Positions 1-13,562 of a stretch of DNA of 64,000 nucleotides are shown in pieces (the stretch's first letter is position 1; each line of letters starts with the position of its first letter). Where the stretch lies: positions 186,001-250,000 of the forward strand of contig JAWPHD010000229.1 of NCBI GenBank assembly GCA_037043455.1, read 5' to 3'. This DNA comes from Cyrtodaria siliqua. Lineage: Eukaryota; Mollusca; Bivalvia; Adapedonta; Hiatellidae. The translations under genes and the position numbers were made by a program. The notes under the pieces were generated by a model. That model searched no databases and had not been told where the DNA came from. It worked only from the letters and a program-made list of their open reading frames with translations.

Positions 1-3000
1 GACCCTGGAAGCTTCTGTAATATAAGAACCTGGAAGCAAGACCATGGAAACTTCTGCAATACAATACCCTGGAAGCCTCTGCAATTCAATACCATGGAAG
101 CTTCTGTAATACAAGACCCTGGACGTTTCTGCAATAAAATATCCTGGAAGCTTCTGCAATACAAGACCCTGGAAGCTTCTGCAATACATGACCCTGGAAG
201 CTTCTGTAATACAAGATCCTGGAAGCATTTGCAATACAAGACGCTGGACGCTACTGCAATAAAAGACCCTGGAAGCTTCTGTAATACAAAATTGTGGAAG
301 CTCCTTTAGTACAAGACCCTGGAAGCTCCTGTAAACAAGACCCTGGAAGCTTTTGTAGTACAATACTCTGGAAGCTTATGTAGTACAAGACCCTGGAAGC
401 TTCTATAATACAAGACCCTGGAAGCTTCTGTAATACAGGACATTGGAAGCTTCTGTACTAGAAGACCCTGGAAGCGTCTGTAACACAAGACTCTGGAAGC
501 TCCTGTAATACAAAACCCTGGAATCTCCTGTAATAGAAGACAATGGAAGCTTCTGTAATACAAGATCCTGGAAGCTGCTGTAATACAAGACCCACGAAGA
601 CTCTGTAATACAAGACCTGGAAGCTCCTGTAATACAAGACCGTGGAAGCTTCTGCAATACGAGACCATGAAAGCTTCTGCAATACATGACCCTGGAAGCT
701 TCTGCACCATAAGTCCCTGGAAGCTTCTGCAATACGTGACCCTGGAAGCTTCTGCAATACAAGACCCCGGAGGTTCCAGCAATACAAGAACCTGCAAGCT
801 TCTGTAATACAAGACCCGGGAAGTTTCTGCAATACAATACCCTGGAAGCTTCTGCAATACATGACCCTGGAAGCTTCTGCAAAACAAGACCCTGTAAGCT
901 TCTATAATACAAGACCTTAGAAGCTTCTATAATACAAGACCCTGGAATCTTCTTAACAAGACCCTGGAAGCTTCTGTAATAGTTGACTCTGGAAGCTTCT
1001 CTAATACAAGACCCAGGATGCTTCTGTAATAGATGACTCAGGATGCTTCTGTAATACAAGACCCTGGAAGCTTCTGTAATACAAGACCCTGGAAAATTCT
1101 GCAGTACAATAACCTGGAAGCTTCCGCAATACAAGACCCTGGAAGCTTCTGCAATACAATACCCTGGACGCTTCTGCAATACAAAAACCTGGAAGCTTCT
1201 GCAATACAAGACCCTGGAAGCTTCTGCAATACAAGACCCTAGACGCTTCTGCAATACAAGACCCTGGAAGCTTCTGCAATACATGAACCACGAAGCAAGA
1301 CCATGGAAGCTTCTGCAATACAAGACCCTGGAAGCCTCTGCAATACAATACCCTTGAAGCTTCTGCAATAAAGGACCCTGGAAGTTTCTGCAATAAAATA
1401 CCGTGGAAGCTTCTGAAATACAATACCCTGAAAACTTCTGTAATAGATGACCCTGAAAGCTTCTGTAATACAAGACCCTGGAAGCCTCTGTAATACAAGA
1501 CCCTGGAAGCTTCTGTAGTACAAGACCCTGGAAGCTTCTGTAGTACAAGACTATGGAAGCTTCTGTAATACAATACCATGGAAGCTTCTGTAGTACAATA
1601 CCCTGGAAGCTTCTGTAGTACAAGTCTCTGCAAGCTTCTGTAATAGATGACCCTGGAAGCTTCTGTAATACAAAACTCTGGAAGCTTCTGTAATACAAGA
1701 CACTGGAAGGTTTTGTGGTACAAGACTCTGGAATCTTCAGTAATTCAAGACCCTGCAAGCTTCTGTAGTACAAGACTCTCGAGGCTCCTATAGTACAAGA
1801 CCCTGGAAGCTTCTGCAATACAAGACCTTGGATGCTTCTGTAGGACAAGACTCTGGAAGCTCCTGTAGTACAATACCCTGGAAGCTTCTGTAATACAAGA
1901 CCGTGGAAGCTTCTGTAGTACAAGACCCTGGAAGCTTCTGTTATACAAGACCCTGGAAGCTTATGTCGTACAAGACTATGGAAGCCTTTGTTTCTGCAGT
2001 ACAAGACTCCGGAAGCTTCTGTAGTACAAGACTCTGGAAGCTTCTGTAGTACAAGACTCTGGACAAGACTCTGGAAGCTCCTGTAGTACAAGACCCTGGA
2101 ACATTCTGTAATACAAGACCCTGGAAGCTTATGTAGTACAGGACTATGGAAGCTTCTGTTTCTGTAGTTAAAGACTCTGGAAGCTTCTGTAGTACAAGAC
2201 TCTGGAAGCTTCTGTAGTACAAGACTCTGGAAGCTTCTGTAGTACAAGATCCTGAAAGCTTCTGTAGTACAAGACTCTTGAAGTTTCTGTAGTACAAGAC
2301 TCTGGAAGCTTCTGTAGTACAATACCCTGGAAGCTTCTGTATTACAAGACCCTGGAAGCTTCTGTAGTACAAGACCCTGGAAGCTTCTGTAATTCAAGAA
2401 CCTGAATGCAAGACCATGCAAGCTTCTGCAATACAAGTCCCTGTCCCTAGAAGCTTCTGAAATACAATACCTTGAAAGATTCTGTAATATAATTATGACC
2501 CTGGAAGCTTCTGTAATACAAGACCCTGGAAGCTTCTGTAATACAAGACCCTGAAAGCTTCTGTAATACAAGAACCTGGAAGCTTCTGTAATACAATACC
2601 GTGGAAGTTTATGTAGTACAATACCCTGGAAGCTTCTGTAGTACTAAACTCTGGAGGCTTCTGTAGTATAAGACTCTGGAAGCTTCTGTAATACAAGACT
2701 ATGGAAGCTTCTATAATACAATACCGTGAAAGTTTATGTAGTACAATACCCTGGAAGCTTCTTTAGTACAAGTCTCTGGAAGCTTCTGTAATAGATGACC
2801 CTGGAAGCTTCTGTAATACAAGACACTGGAAGATTTTGTAGTACAAGACTCTGGAATCTTCAGTTATACAAGACCCAGGAAGCTTCTGTAGTACAAGACT
2901 CTGGAAGCTCCTGCAGTACAAGACCCTGGAAGCTTCTGTAATACAAGACCCTGGAAGCTTATGTGGTACAAGACCCTGGAAGCTTCTGTAATACAAGACC

Positions 3001-6000
3001 CTTGAAGCTTATGTAGTACAAGACTATGGAAGCTTTTGTTTCTGTAGTTCAAGTCTATGGAAGCTTCTGTAGTACAAGACTCTGGAAGCTCCTGTAGTAC
3101 AAGACCCTGGAAGCTTCTGTAGTACAAGACCCTGGAAGCTTCTGTAGTACGAGACCCTGGAAGCTTCTGTAGGACAAGACCCTGGAAGCTTATGTAGTAC
3201 AAGACTATGGAAGCTTCTGTTTCTGTAGTACAAGACTCTGGAAGCTTCTGTAGTACAAGACTCTGGAAGCTTCTGTAGTACAATATCCTGAAAGCTTCTG
3301 TAGTACAAGACTCTGGATGTTTCTGTAGTACAAGACTCTGGAAGCTTCTGTAGTACAATACCCTGGAAGCTTCTGTATTACAAGACCCTGGAAGCTTCTG
3401 TAGTACAAGACCCTGGAAGGTTCTGTTTCTGTAGTACAATACTCTGGAAGCATCTGTAGTACCAGATTATGGAAACTCCTGCAGTACAAGACCCTGGAAG
3501 CTTCTGTAGTACAAGACCCTGGAAGTTTCTGTAGTGCAAGACACTGGATGCTTCTGTAGTACAAGACCCTGGAAGCTCCTGTAGTACAAGACCCTGGAAG
3601 CTCCTGTAGTACAAGACTCTGGAAGCTTCTGTAGTACCAGACTCTGGAAGCTTCTATAATACAAGACCCTGGAACCCTGGAAGCTTCTGTAGTACAAGAA
3701 TCTGGAAGCTTTTGTAGTACACTACTCTGGAAGCTTCTGTAATACAAGACCCAGGAAGCTTCTGTAATACAAGACCCTGGAAGCTTCTGTAGTACAAGAC
3801 TATGGAAGCTTCTGTAGTACAAGACTCTGGAAGCTTCTGTAGAATAGGACTCTGTAAGCCTCTGTAATACAAGACTCTGGAAGCTTCTGTAATATAATAC
3901 CCTTGAACCTTCTGTAGTATAATACTCTGGAAGCTTCTGTAGTACAAGCCTCTGAAAGCTTCTGTAATAGATGACCCTGGAAGCTTCTGTAATACAACAT
4001 TCTGGAAGCTTCTGTAATACAAGACACTGGAAGCTTCTCTAGTACAAGACTCTGGAATCTTCTGTAATACAAGACACTGGAAACTTCTGTAGTACAAGAC
4101 TCTGGAACCTTCTGTTTCTGTAGTACAAGACTCTGGAAGCTTCTGCAGTACAATACTCTGGAAGCTCCTGTAGTACAAGACCCTGGAAGCTCCTGTAGTG
4201 CAAGACCCAGGAAGCTTCTGTAGTATAAGACCATGGAAGCTTCTGTAGTACAAGACCCTGGAAGCTTCTGTAGTACAAGACCCTGAAAGCTTCTGTAGTA
4301 CAAGACCCTGGAAGCTTCTGTAGTACAAGACCCGCTTCTGTGGTACAAGACCCCGGAAGCTCCTGTGGTACAAGACCCCGGAAGCTCCTGCAGTACAAGA
4401 CTCCGGAAGCTTCTGTAGTACAAGACTCTGAAAGCTGTTGTAGTACAAGACTCTGGAAGTTTCTGTAGTAAAAGACCCTGTAAGCTTCTGTAGTACAAGT
4501 CCCTGGAAGCTTCAGTAGTACAAGACCCTGGAAGTTTCTGTAATGCAAGACCCTGGAAACTGCTGTAATACAAGACCTTAGAAGCTTCTGCAGTACAAGT
4601 CCCTGGAAGCTTCAGTAGTACAAGACCCTGGAAGCTTCTGTAATACAAGACCCTGGAAACTGCTGTAATACAAGACCTTAGAAGCTTCTGTAATACAAGA
4701 CCCTTGGAACTTCTGTAATACAATACCTTGGAAGCTTATGTAATACAGGACCCGGGAAACTTATGTAATAGATGACCCTGGAAGCTTCTGTAATACAAGA
4801 CTCTGGAAGCTTCTGTAATACAAGACCCTGGACGCTTCTGCAATACAAAACTCTAGAAGTTCCTGCAATACAAGACCCTGGAAGCTTCTGCAATACAAGA
4901 CCCTGGAATCTTCTGTAATACAAGAACCTGGAAGTTTCGGCAATACAAGACCCTGGAAGCTTCTGTAATACAAGAACCTGGAAGCAAAACCATGCAAGCT
5001 TCTGCAATACAAGACCCTGGAAGCCTCTGCAATACAAAACTCTGAAAGTTCCTGCAATACAAGACCTTGGAAGCTTCTGCAATACAAGACCCCTGAAGCC
5101 TTTATAATACAAGAACCTGGAAGCTTCTGCAATACAAGACCCTGGAAGCTTCTGTAATAGAAGAACCTGAAAGCAAGACCATGGAAGCTTCTGTAATACA
5201 AGACCCTGGAGGCCTCTGCAATACAAGACCCTGGAAGCTTCTGTAATACAAGACCCTGGAAGTTTCTGTAATACAATACCCTGGAAGCTTCTGCAATAGA
5301 AGACCCTGAAAGCTTCTGCAATACATGACCCTGGAAGCTTCTGTAATACAAGACCCTGGAAGCTCCTGCAATACAAGACCCTGGAAGCTTCTGTAATACA
5401 AGAACCTGAAAGCAAGACCATGCAAGCTTCTGCAATACAAGAACCTGGAAGCTTCTGAAATACAATACCCTGAAAGCTTCTGTAATAGATGACCCTGGAA
5501 GCTGCTGTAATACAAGTCCCTGGAAGCTTCTGTAATACATGACCCTGGAAGCTTCTGTAATAGATGACCCTGGAGGTTTCGGTAATGGATGACCCTGGAA
5601 GCTTCTGTAATACAAGACCCTGGAAGCTTCTGTTATACATGACCCTGGAAGCTTCTGGAATAGATGACCCTGGAGGTTTCTGTAATAGATGACCCTGGAA
5701 GCTTCTGTAATACATGACCCTGGTAAACTTCTGTAATACAAGACCCTGTAAGTTTCTGTAATAGATGACTCTGGAAGCTTTTGCAATACAAGACCCTGGA
5801 AGCTTCTGCAATGCAAGACCCTGGAAGTTTCTGCATTACATGACCTGGAAGCTTCTGCAATACATTACCCTGGAAGCTTCTTCAATACAAGACCTTGGAA
5901 GCTTTTGCAATACAAGACCCTGGAAGCTTCTGCAATACAAGACCTTCGAAGTTTGTGTAATACAAGACCCTTGAAACTTCTGAAATACAAGACCCTGGAA

Positions 6001-9000
6001 GCTTCTGCAATGCATGACCCTGGAAGCTTCTGCAATACAAGACCCTGGAAGCTTCTGCAATACAAGACCCTGAAAGCTTCTGTAATAAAAGACCCTGGAA
6101 GCTTCTGTAATACAAGACCCTGGAGGCTTCTGTAATACAATACCCAGGAAGCTTCTGTAGTTCAAGACTCTGGAAGCTTCTGTAGTACAATACCCTGGAA
6201 GCTTCTGTAATACAATACTCTGGAAGCTTCTGTAATACAAGACCCTGGACGCTTCTGCAATACAAAACTCTGAAAGTTCCTGCAATACAAGACCCTGGAA
6301 GCTTCTGTAATACAAGAACCTGAAGCTTCTGCAATACAAGACCCTGGAAGCTTCTGTAATACAAGAACCTGGAAGCAAGACCATGCAAGCTTCTGCAATA
6401 CAAGACCCTGGAAGCCTCTGCAATATAAAACTCTGGAAGTTCATGCAATACAAGACCCTGGAAGCTACTGCAATACAAGACCCTGGAAGCCTCTATAATA
6501 CAAGAACCTGGAAGCTTCTGCAATACAAGACCCTTAAAGCTTCTGTAATATAAGAACCTGAAAGCAAGACCATGGAAGCTTCTGTAATACAAGACCCTGG
6601 AGGCCTCTGCAATACAAGACCCTGGAAGCTTCTGTAATACAAGACCCTGGAAGTTTCTGTAATACAATACCCTGGAAGCTTCTGCAATAGAAGACCCTGA
6701 AAGCTTCTGCAATACATGACCCTGGAAGCTTCTGTAATACAAGACCCTGGAAGCTCCTGCAATACAAGACCCTGGAAGCTTCTGTAATACAAGAACCTGA
6801 AAGCAAGACCATGCAAGCTTCTGCAATACAAGAACCTGGAAGCTTCTGAAATACAATACCCTGAAAGCTTCTGTAATAGATGACCCTGGAAGCTGCTGTA
6901 ATACAAGTCCCTGGAAGCTTCTGTAATACATGACCCTGGAAGCTTCTGTAATAGATGACCCTGGAGGTTTCGGTAATGGATGACCCTGGAAGCTTCTGTA
7001 ATACAAGACCCTGGAAGCTTCTGTTATACATGACCCTGGAAGCTTCTGGAATAGATGACCCTGGAGGTTTCTGTAATAGATGACCCTGGAAGCTTCTGTA
7101 ATACATGACCCTGGTAAACTTCTGTAATACAAGACCCTGTAAGTTTCTGTAATAGATGACTCTGGAAGCTTTTGCAATACAAGACCCTGGAAGCTTCTGC
7201 AATGCAAGACCCTGGAAGTTTCTGCATTACATGACCTGGAAGCTTCTGCAATACATTACCCTGGAAGCTTCTTCAATACAAGACCTTGGAAGCTTTTGCA
7301 ATACAAGACCCTGGAAGCTTCTGCAATACAAGACCTTCGAAGTTTGTGTAATACAAGACCCTTGAAACTTCTGAAATACAAGACCCTGGAAGCTTCTGCA
7401 ATGCATGACCCTGGAAGCTTCTGCAATACAAGACCCTGGAAGCTTCTGCAATACAAGACCCTGAAAGCTTCTGTAATAAAAGACCCTGGAAGCTTCTGTA
7501 ATACAAGACCCTGGAGGCTTCTGTAATACAATACCCAGGAAGCTTCTGTAGTTCAAGACTCTGGAAGCTTCTGTAGTACAATACCCTGGAAGCTTCTGTA
7601 ATACAATACTCTGGAAGCTTCTGTAATACAAGACCCTGGACGCTTCTGCAATACAAAACTCTGAAAGTTCCTGCAATACAAGACCCTGGAAGCTTCTGTA
7701 ATACAAGAACCTGAAGCTTCTGCAATACAAGACCCTGGAAGCTTCTGTAATACAAGAACCTGGAAGCAAGACCATGCAAGCTTCTGTAATACAAGACCCT
7801 GGAAGCCTCTGCAATATAAAACTCTGGAAGTTCATGCAATACAAGACCCTGGAAGCTACTGCAATACAAGACCCTGGAAGCCTCTATAATACAAGAACCT
7901 GGAAGCTTCTGCAATACAAGACCCTTAAAGCTTCTGTAATATAAGAACCTGGAAGCAAGACCATTGTAGCTTCTGCAATACAATACCCTGGAAGCCTCTG
8001 CAATACAATACCATGGAAGCTTCTGTAATACAAGACCCTGGACGTTTCTGCAATACAATATCCTGGAGGCTTCTGCAATACAAGACCCTGGAAGCTTCTG
8101 CAATACATGACCCTGGAAGCTTCTGTAATACAAGACCCTGGAAGCATTTGCAATACAAGACGCTGGACGCTACTGCAATAAAAGACCCTGGAAGCTTCTG
8201 TAATACAAAACTGTGGAAGCTCCTTTAGTACAAGACCCTGGAAGCTCCTGTAAACAAGACCCTGGAAGCTTTTGTAGTACAATACTCTGGAAGCTTATGT
8301 AGTACAAGACCCTTGAAGCTTCTATAATACAAGACCCTGGAAGCTTCTGTAATACAGGACATTGGAAGCTTCTGTACTAGAAGACCCTGGAAGCGTCTGT
8401 AACACAAGACTCTGGAAGCTCCTGTAATACAAAACCCTGGAATCTCCTGTAATAGAAGATCATGGAAGCTTCTGTAATACAAGATCCTGGAAGCTGCTGT
8501 AATACAAGACCCACGAAGACTCTGTAATACAAGACCTGGAAGCTGCTGTAATACAAGTCCCTGGAAGCTTCTGCAATACATGACCCTGGAAGCTTCTGCA
8601 ACATAAGACCCTGGAGGCTTCTGCAATACGTGACCCTGGAAGCTTCTGCAATACAAGACCCCGGAGGTTCCAGCAATACAAGACCCTGCAAGCTTCTGTA
8701 ATACAAGACCCTGGAAGCTTCTACAATACAAGACCTTGGAAGCTTCTGTAATACAATACCCTGGAAGCTTCTTAACAAGACCCTGGAAGCTTCTGTAATA
8801 GTTGACTCTGGAAGCTTCTCTAATACAAGACCCAGGAACCTTCTGTAATAGATGACTCAGGAAGCTTCTGTAATACAAGACCCTGGAAGCTTCTGTAATA
8901 CAAGACCCTGGAAGCTTCTGCAATACAATATCCTAGAAGCTTCCGCAATACAAGACCCTGGAAGCTTCTGCAATACAATACCCTGGACGCTTCTGCAATA

Positions 9001-12000
9001 CAAGAACCTGGAAGTTCCTGCAATACAAAAACCTGGAAGATTCTGCAATACAAGACCCTGGAAGCTTCTGCAATACAAGACCCTAAACGCTTCTGCAATA
9101 CAAGACCCTGGAAGCTTCTATAATACAAGACCTTGGAAGCTTCTGTAATACAAGACCCTGGAAGCTTCTTAACAAGACCCTGGAAGCTTCTGTAATAGTT
9201 GACTCTGGAAGCTTCTCTAATACAAGACCCAGGAACCTTCTGTAATAGATGACTCAGGAAGCTTCTGTAATACAAGACCCTGGAAGCTTCTGTAATACAA
9301 GACCCTGGAAGCTTCTGCAATACAATACCCTGGAAGCTTCTGCAATACAAGACCCTGGAAGCTTCTGCAAAACAATACCCTGGACGCTTCTGCAAAACAA
9401 GAACCTGGAAGTTCCTGCAATACAAAAACCTGGACACTTCTGCAATACAAGACCCTGGAAGCTTCTGCAATACAAGACCCTAGACGCTTCTGCAATACAA
9501 GACCCTGGAAGCTTCTGCAATACAAGAACCTGGAAGCAAGACCATGGAAGCTTCTGCAATACAAGACCCTGGAAGCCTCTGCAATACAATACCCTGGAAG
9601 CTTCTGCAATAAAAGACCCTGGAAGTTTCTGCAATACAATACCGTGGAAACGTCTGCAGTACAATACCCTGGAAGCATCTACAATACAAGACCCTGGAAG
9701 CTTCTGCAGTACATGACCCTGGAAGCCTCTGCAATACAAGACCCTGTAAGCTTCTGCAATACAAGACCCTGCAATATTCTGCATTACAAGACGCTGGACG
9801 CTAATGCAATACAAGAACTTGGACGCTTCTGTAATACAAGACCCTGGAAGTTTCTGTTATACAAGACCCTGGAAACTTCGGTAATACTAGACCCTGAAAG
9901 CTTCTGTAATACAAGACCCTGGAAGCTTCTGTAATACAAGACCCTGGAAGCTTCTGCAGACCCTGGAAGCTTCTGCAATACAAAACGCTGGACGCTACTG
10001 CAATACAAGACCCCGGAAGTTTCTGTAATACAAGACCCTGAAAGCTTCTGTAATAGATGACCCTGGAAGCTTCTGTAATACATGACCCTGGATACTTCTG
10101 AAATAGATGACCCTGGAAGATTCTGTAATAGATGACCCTGGAAGCTTCTGTAATACATGACCCTGGTAAACTTTTGTAATACAAGACCCTGGAAGCGCCT
10201 GGAATGGATGACTCTGGAAGCTTCTGCAATGCCAGACCCTTGAAATTTCTGCATTACACGACCTGGAAGCTTCTGCAATACAAGACCCTGGAAGCTTCTT
10301 CAATACAAGACCTTGGAAGCTTTTGCAATTCAAGACCGTGGAAGTTTCTGTAATACAAGACCCTGGAAGCTTCTGTAATACAAGACCCTTGAAACTTCTG
10401 TCATACAAGACCCTGAAAGCTTCTGCAATACATGACCCTGGAAGCTTCTGTAATACAAGACCCTGGAAGCTTCTACAATACAAGACGCTGGACGCTTCTG
10501 CAATACAAGACTTTGGAAGATTCTGTTATACAAAACCCTGGAAGCTTCTGTAATATAAGACCCTTGACGTTTCTGTAATACAAGACTCTGGAAACATCTG
10601 TAATGCAAGACCCTGAAAGCTTCTGTAATACAAGACCCTGCAAGTTTCTGCAAGACAAGACCCTGGAAGCTTCTGCAATACAAAAACCTGGAAGCAAGAC
10701 CTTGGAACCTTCTGCAATACAAGACCATGGAAGCCTCTGCAATACAATACCCTGGAAGTTTCTGCAATACAGTACCCTGGAAACTTCTGCAATACAAGAC
10801 CCAGGAAGCTTCTGCAATACAAGACCCTGGAAGCTTCTGCAATACAAGACCCTGGAAGCTTCTGCAATACAAGACGCTGGACGCTACTGCAATACAAGAC
10901 CCTGGAAGCTTCTGCAATACAAGAACCTGGAAGTTTCAACAATACAATACCCTGGAAACTTCTGCAATACAAGACCATGAAAGCTTCTGCAATACGAGAC
11001 CCTGGAAGCTTCTGCAATACAAGACCCTGGAAGCTTCTGCAATACAAGACCCTGGAAGATTCTGCAATACAAGACGCTGGACGTTACTGCAATACAAGAC
11101 CCTGGATGTTTCTGTAATACAAGACCCTGGAAGTTTCTGTAATACAAGACCCTGGAAGCTTCTGTAATACAAGACCCTGGAAGCTTCTGCAATACAAGAT
11201 CCTGGAAGCTTCTGCAATACAAGACGCTGGACGCTACTGCAATACAAGACCCTGGAAGTTTCTGTAATACAAGACCCTGGAAGTTTCTGTAATACAATGC
11301 CCTGGAAGCTTCTGTAATACAAGACCCTGGAAGCTTCTGAAATACAATACCATGAAAGCTTCTGTAATAGATTAACCTGGAAGCTTCTGTAATACAAGAC
11401 CCTGGAAGCTTCTGTAATACATGACCCTGGATGCTTCTGGAATAGATGACCCTGGAAGCTTCTGTAATAGATGACCCAGGAAGCTTCTGTAATACATGAC
11501 CCTGGTAAACTTCTGTAAGACCCTGGAAGTTTCTGCATTACATGACCTGGAAGCTTCTGCAATACAAGACCATCGAAGCTTCTTCAATACAAGACAATGA
11601 AAGCTTCTGTAATACAAGACCCTTGAAACTTCTGTCATACAAGACCCTGAAAGCTTCTGCAATACATGACCCTGGAAGCTTCTGTAATACAAGACCCTGG
11701 AAGCTTCTACAATACAAGACGCTGGACGCTTCTGCAATACAAGACCTTGGAAGCTTTTGCAATTCAAGACCATGGAAGTTTCTGTAATACAAGACCCTGG
11801 AAGCTTCTGTAATACAAGACCCTTGAAACTTCTGTCATACAAGACCCTGGAGACTTCTGCAATACAAGACTTTGGAAGTTTCTGTAATACAAAACTCTGG
11901 AAGCTTCTGTAATACAAGACCCTGGAAGCATCTGCAAAACAAGACCCTGGAAGCTTCTGCAATACAAGACCATGGAAGCTGCTGCAGATCCTGGAAGCTT

Positions 12001-12828
12001 CTGCAATACAAGACGCTGGACGCTACTGCAATACAAGGCCCTGGAAGTTTCTGTAATACAAGACCCTGGAAGTTTCTGTAATACAAGACTCTGGAAGCTT
12101 CTGTAATACAAGACCCTGGAAGCTTCTGAAATACAATACTATGAAAGCTTCTGTAATAGATTAACCTGGAAGCTTCTGTAATACAAGACCCTGGAAGCTT
12201 CTGTAATACATGACCCTGGATGCTTCTGGAATAGATGACCCTGGAAGCTTCTGTAATAGATGACCCAGGAAGCGAAGCTTCTGTAATACATGACCCTGGT
12301 AAACTTCTGTAAGACCCTGGAAGTTTCTGCATTACATGACCTGGAAGCTTCTGCAATACAAGACCATGGAAGCTTCTTCAATACAAGACATGGAAAGCTT
12401 TTGCAATACAAGACCTTGGAAGCTTCTGCAATACAAGACCCTGGAAGCTTCTGCAATACAAGACCTTCGAAGTTTCGGTAATACAAGACCCTGGAAGCTT
12501 CTGTAAACAAGACCCTTGAAACTTCTGTAATACAAGACTCTTGAAACTTCTGCAATACGAGACCTTCGAAGTTTCTGTAATACAAGACCCTGGAAGCTTC
12601 TGTAATACAAGACCCTTGAAACTTCTGCAATACAAGACCCTGGAGGCTTCTGCAATACAAGACTTTGGAAGTTTCTGTAATACAAAACCCTGGAAGCTTC
12701 TGTAATACAAGACCCTGGAATCATCTGTAATACAAGACCCTGGGAGCTTCTGTAATACAAGACCCTGGAATCATCTGTAATACAAGACCCTGGGAGCTTC
12801 TGTAATACAAGACCCTGGAAGCTCATCG
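1..12828. repeat. 25-bp minisatellite array (~12.8 kb, ~510 units, runs off the left edge)
   Basis: The whole stretch is a head-to-tail array with a 25-bp period. Each unit begins GACCCTGGAAGCTTCTG and ends YARTACAA, so almost every unit holds a HindIII-type AAGCTT. Three variants differ at the YAR positions (tgcaata, tgtaata, tgtagta). The tgtagta form dominates about 1.5-4.5 kb and the other two dominate elsewhere, so the array is regionally homogenised. Because 25 is 1 modulo 3, all three frames of a strand read the same 25-residue cycle. The minus-strand unit has no stop codon, which is why minus-strand reading frames of up to 722 codons appear. I regard these as by-products of the repeat, not genes. 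The array ends at about 12,828, where unique sequence starts mid-unit. Confidence 0.97.
5161..7942. repeat. Higher-order tandem duplication, 1,391-bp period
   Basis: Bases 5161-6551 and 6552-7942 are nearly identical at a constant offset of 1,391 bp. They share rare variants such as GGTAATGGATGACC and the truncated GAACCTGAAAGCAA unit. Weaker similarity at the same offset extends back to about 4,980. A longer offset of 7,919 bp links 1-940 with 7,920-8,860, and a 397-bp offset links 8,770-9,130 with 9,167-9,530. The array therefore grew by segmental unequal exchange on top of single-unit amplification. An assembly artefact is possible for the near-perfect 1,391-bp copy. Confidence 0.9.
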
Positions 12829-13354
12829 GACGGGGACTTAATCCGGACGGTCCGGTGTATCTGAGCAAATTAAAAAAACGTAGGGATGTATTCGAGATTC
12901 TTTACTCCGAGCAAATATGTGCGATATTAAAAGCACGGTAGTTTTCCACGATTCCTATGAAGCCTTCCTCTCTCCACACGTAATCTAATAACGGCAGAAC
13001 ATTGTGTTGATTGTATTCGATTTGATTCTGTTTCCTTGACGTAAATTAAGTAGAAAGTGGGAACAACGTATCGTCTGGGTGATAGACCTCGGGTGACCAC
13101 CTCAAACTAGAATAATTAGTAACTAGTATTCTCTAGAAGATTTTATTTAAGCCCTGTATTAACAATTTTTCTCACGCGCTGCCAAAATAGTCAATATATA
13201 ATTCACGACTACTATGTAAATGCCATCTTCCTAGTTAGCCAATTGATAACATGGTTTCATGCGAAAAACATGGTCAATTCGAAACACCGAGTTGTTTGGT
13301 CCCACCCATCATGGACCTGGGAGACCTCTGACAAAAGTGTAGCAATCAGTTTAG
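12829..13354. other. Unique spacer, no gene seen
   Basis: This is AT-rich sequence between the minisatellite and the 26-bp array. I find no open frame of note, RNA gene or repeat structure. A short stretch at about 12,980-13,045 resembles 14,728-14,790, both with AATCTAATAACG followed by TGTGTTGAT, which suggests an old dispersed repeat. Confidence 0.5.
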
Positions 13355-13562
13355 ATAACAAACCCAGTCGATAGGATCCGTTAACAAACCCAGTCGATAG
13401 GATCCGTTAACAAACCCAGTCGATAGGATCCGTTAACAAACCCAGTCGATAGGATCCGTTAACAAACCCAGTCGATAGGATCCGTTAACAAACCCAGTCG
13501 ATAGGATCCGCTAACAAACCCAGTCGATAGGATCCGTTAACAAACCCAGTCGATAGGATCCG
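13355..13562. repeat. 26-bp tandem repeat, 8 copies
   Basis: Eight consecutive 26-bp units share AACAAACCCAGTCGATAGG followed by ATCCG. They are identical apart from one CTAAC variant in the seventh unit and a divergent start to the first. Each carries a BamHI-type GGATCC. Decayed half-units (GGATCCGTAATA, GATCCGTTATAG) follow to about 13,610. The near identity implies recent expansion. Confidence 0.97.

Noticed and set aside
403..2571. 722-codon minus-strand open frame and many other long frames in 1-12.8 kb
   Set aside because: They are the 25-bp repeat read in a strand without stops; all frames give the same residue cycle, and there is no domain or start context.
13355..13562. CRISPR array
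   Set aside because: The 26-bp repeats are directly adjacent without unique spacers, and the genome is eukaryotic.
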